Assembly (NCBI GenBank): GCA_022494885.1 | Contig: JAGVSM010001257.1 | Span: forward strand, 248,001 to 312,000 | Length of the DNA: 64,000 bases | From: Micrasema longulum | Lineage: Eukaryota > Arthropoda > Insecta > Trichoptera > Brachycentridae | Reading direction: 5' to 3' | In this document: positions 63,202-64,000 of the stretch, in pieces | How positions within the stretch are numbered: the stretch's first letter is position 1 | How the letters are laid out: each line of letters begins with the position of its first letter | Made by a program: the position numbers and the translations under genes | The notes under the pieces: model-generated | What the model saw: only the letters and a program-made list of their open reading frames with translations | Databases searched by the model: none | What the model was told of the DNA's origin: nothing

Positions 63202-64000
63202 GAAAAATATACACCTTTTGTACAAATAAGTACATATTTTCAAAACTTATAGTATTGTACATATAGTTTAACATAACTTCTCTTACTATGTTGAAAGTAT
63301 GCAGTACCATAGAATAACTCTCTTCAAAATCGAAGAATAATGTTAGACCAGTTATTTTTCTTCAAATTAATAAACAATACAATTTATTCCCCTACTTTCA
63401 TTCCGAGCGCCATCTAGACCGACAAGACAAAATATTCTGTTTTACACAGATAACGCGTCAACGAACTGTTTAAAACAATCTACAATACCTACATCATGCG
63501 AGCAATATAACTATAGATTTACTGAGGCTGATATTTTTCACGACAATGAATAAATTGAAGTCAAAAGTCATAGAAATGTTGAGAGAAGTAGATATTTCAT
63601 TAATTTTATTATCATATGCATGTTTTTCATTTCTTATCTTTTACATTTATTATATTTATCATAATTTGAATGACTGTCTTCAGTATAAACAATTATTTTT
63701 GTGTGTGCGTGGGTGTTCTACACTAATAAACAAATTATCAATATATTTTGTACATACTGTTTGTTTACTCTATAAAATAAATAATTACTGATAAAAGCCT
63801 TTAAATGACAAATTTTTCAAGCTTTTTCACCTGATAAAATCCTCGGAGGTTTCATTTAAAAGTTAGCATGTATATTGATCCACTAAAGGTACTTTAAAAA
63901 AATGTTTTTTGGTAGAAACCATTAATTCCGTTTAACAGTTTTTTATTTGAAATCTCATCTATTGAAACGACTTAAAGGAACCAAAATGGTTTAATGGGTT
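63202..64000. other. Non-coding DNA at the window end
   Basis: No repeat match. The 81-codon + frame 63546-63791 has one hydrophobic stretch (LILLSYACFSFLIFYIYYIY) but no family resemblance. A protein-coding exon here cannot be excluded. Confidence 0.4.

Noticed and set aside
63546..63791. 81-codon + strand frame with a hydrophobic stretch
   Set aside because: Not assigned as a gene: no motif or signal, AT-rich; kept only as a remark on the last segment.
1..64000. CRISPR arrays, operons, riboswitches, phage or plasmid features
   Set aside because: The window is eukaryotic nuclear DNA; no regularly spaced identical repeats with unique spacers and no bacterial gene organisation were seen.

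Overview
The window reads as nuclear DNA of an insect, most likely a moth or butterfly (Lepidoptera). It is AT-rich, contains eukaryotic splice and poly(A) signals, and is packed with tRNA-derived SINEs, RTE-, R1- and Jockey-like LINE tails, mariner, hAT and Helitron remnants and many short inverted-repeat elements. Frequent short TACCTAC-type strings and a Helitron-type end of a kind common in Lepidoptera support this. The species cannot be named from the sequence.

Only one convincing protein-coding segment is present. It is the last coding exon (744-2029, + strand) of an XK-related (XKR) membrane-protein gene, whose earlier exons lie upstream of the window. Bases 1-743 are the end of its last intron, and a poly(A) signal follows at 2106. 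A second gene may begin on the + strand near 59.04 kb: a stretch without repeats carries initiator-like TCAGT motifs and ends in a strong splice donor at 59370, which fits a non-coding first exon with its coding exons beyond the window.

The 57 kb between them is a transposon graveyard. 2-8.5 kb: a hAT element with a perfect 8-bp target-site duplication and decayed transposase, plus SINE pieces. 10-18 kb: several short inverted-repeat elements, including a 249-bp near-perfect palindrome, and LINE tails. 18-25 kb: a TATG microsatellite, a LINE 3' end, RTE tails, SINEs and two elements with clear terminal inverted repeats. 25.8-29.3 kb: very AT-rich and nearly featureless. 29.3-40 kb: a LINE tail whose 3' end resembles that of a SINE elsewhere in the window, a 560-bp repeat (second copy at 54.3 kb), a second palindromic element and an R1-like LINE tail framed by inverted repeats. 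40-53 kb: SINEs, an antisense LINE reverse transcriptase, RTE tails and a dead mariner. 53-58 kb: a cluster of a fold-back family (called family M here) with nested insertions. 60-63 kb: a Helitron-like element, another short inverted-repeat element, a minisatellite, family M with a SINE inside it, a LINE 3' end and more SINEs.

No transposase or reverse transcriptase in the window is intact, so all the elements look immobile without outside enzymes. No operon, CRISPR array, rRNA gene or functional tRNA gene was found. Family labels (A, D, E, F, G, H, I, J, K, M, N, O, P, Q; SINE-1, -2, -3, -L) are local names based on similarity between copies within this window.
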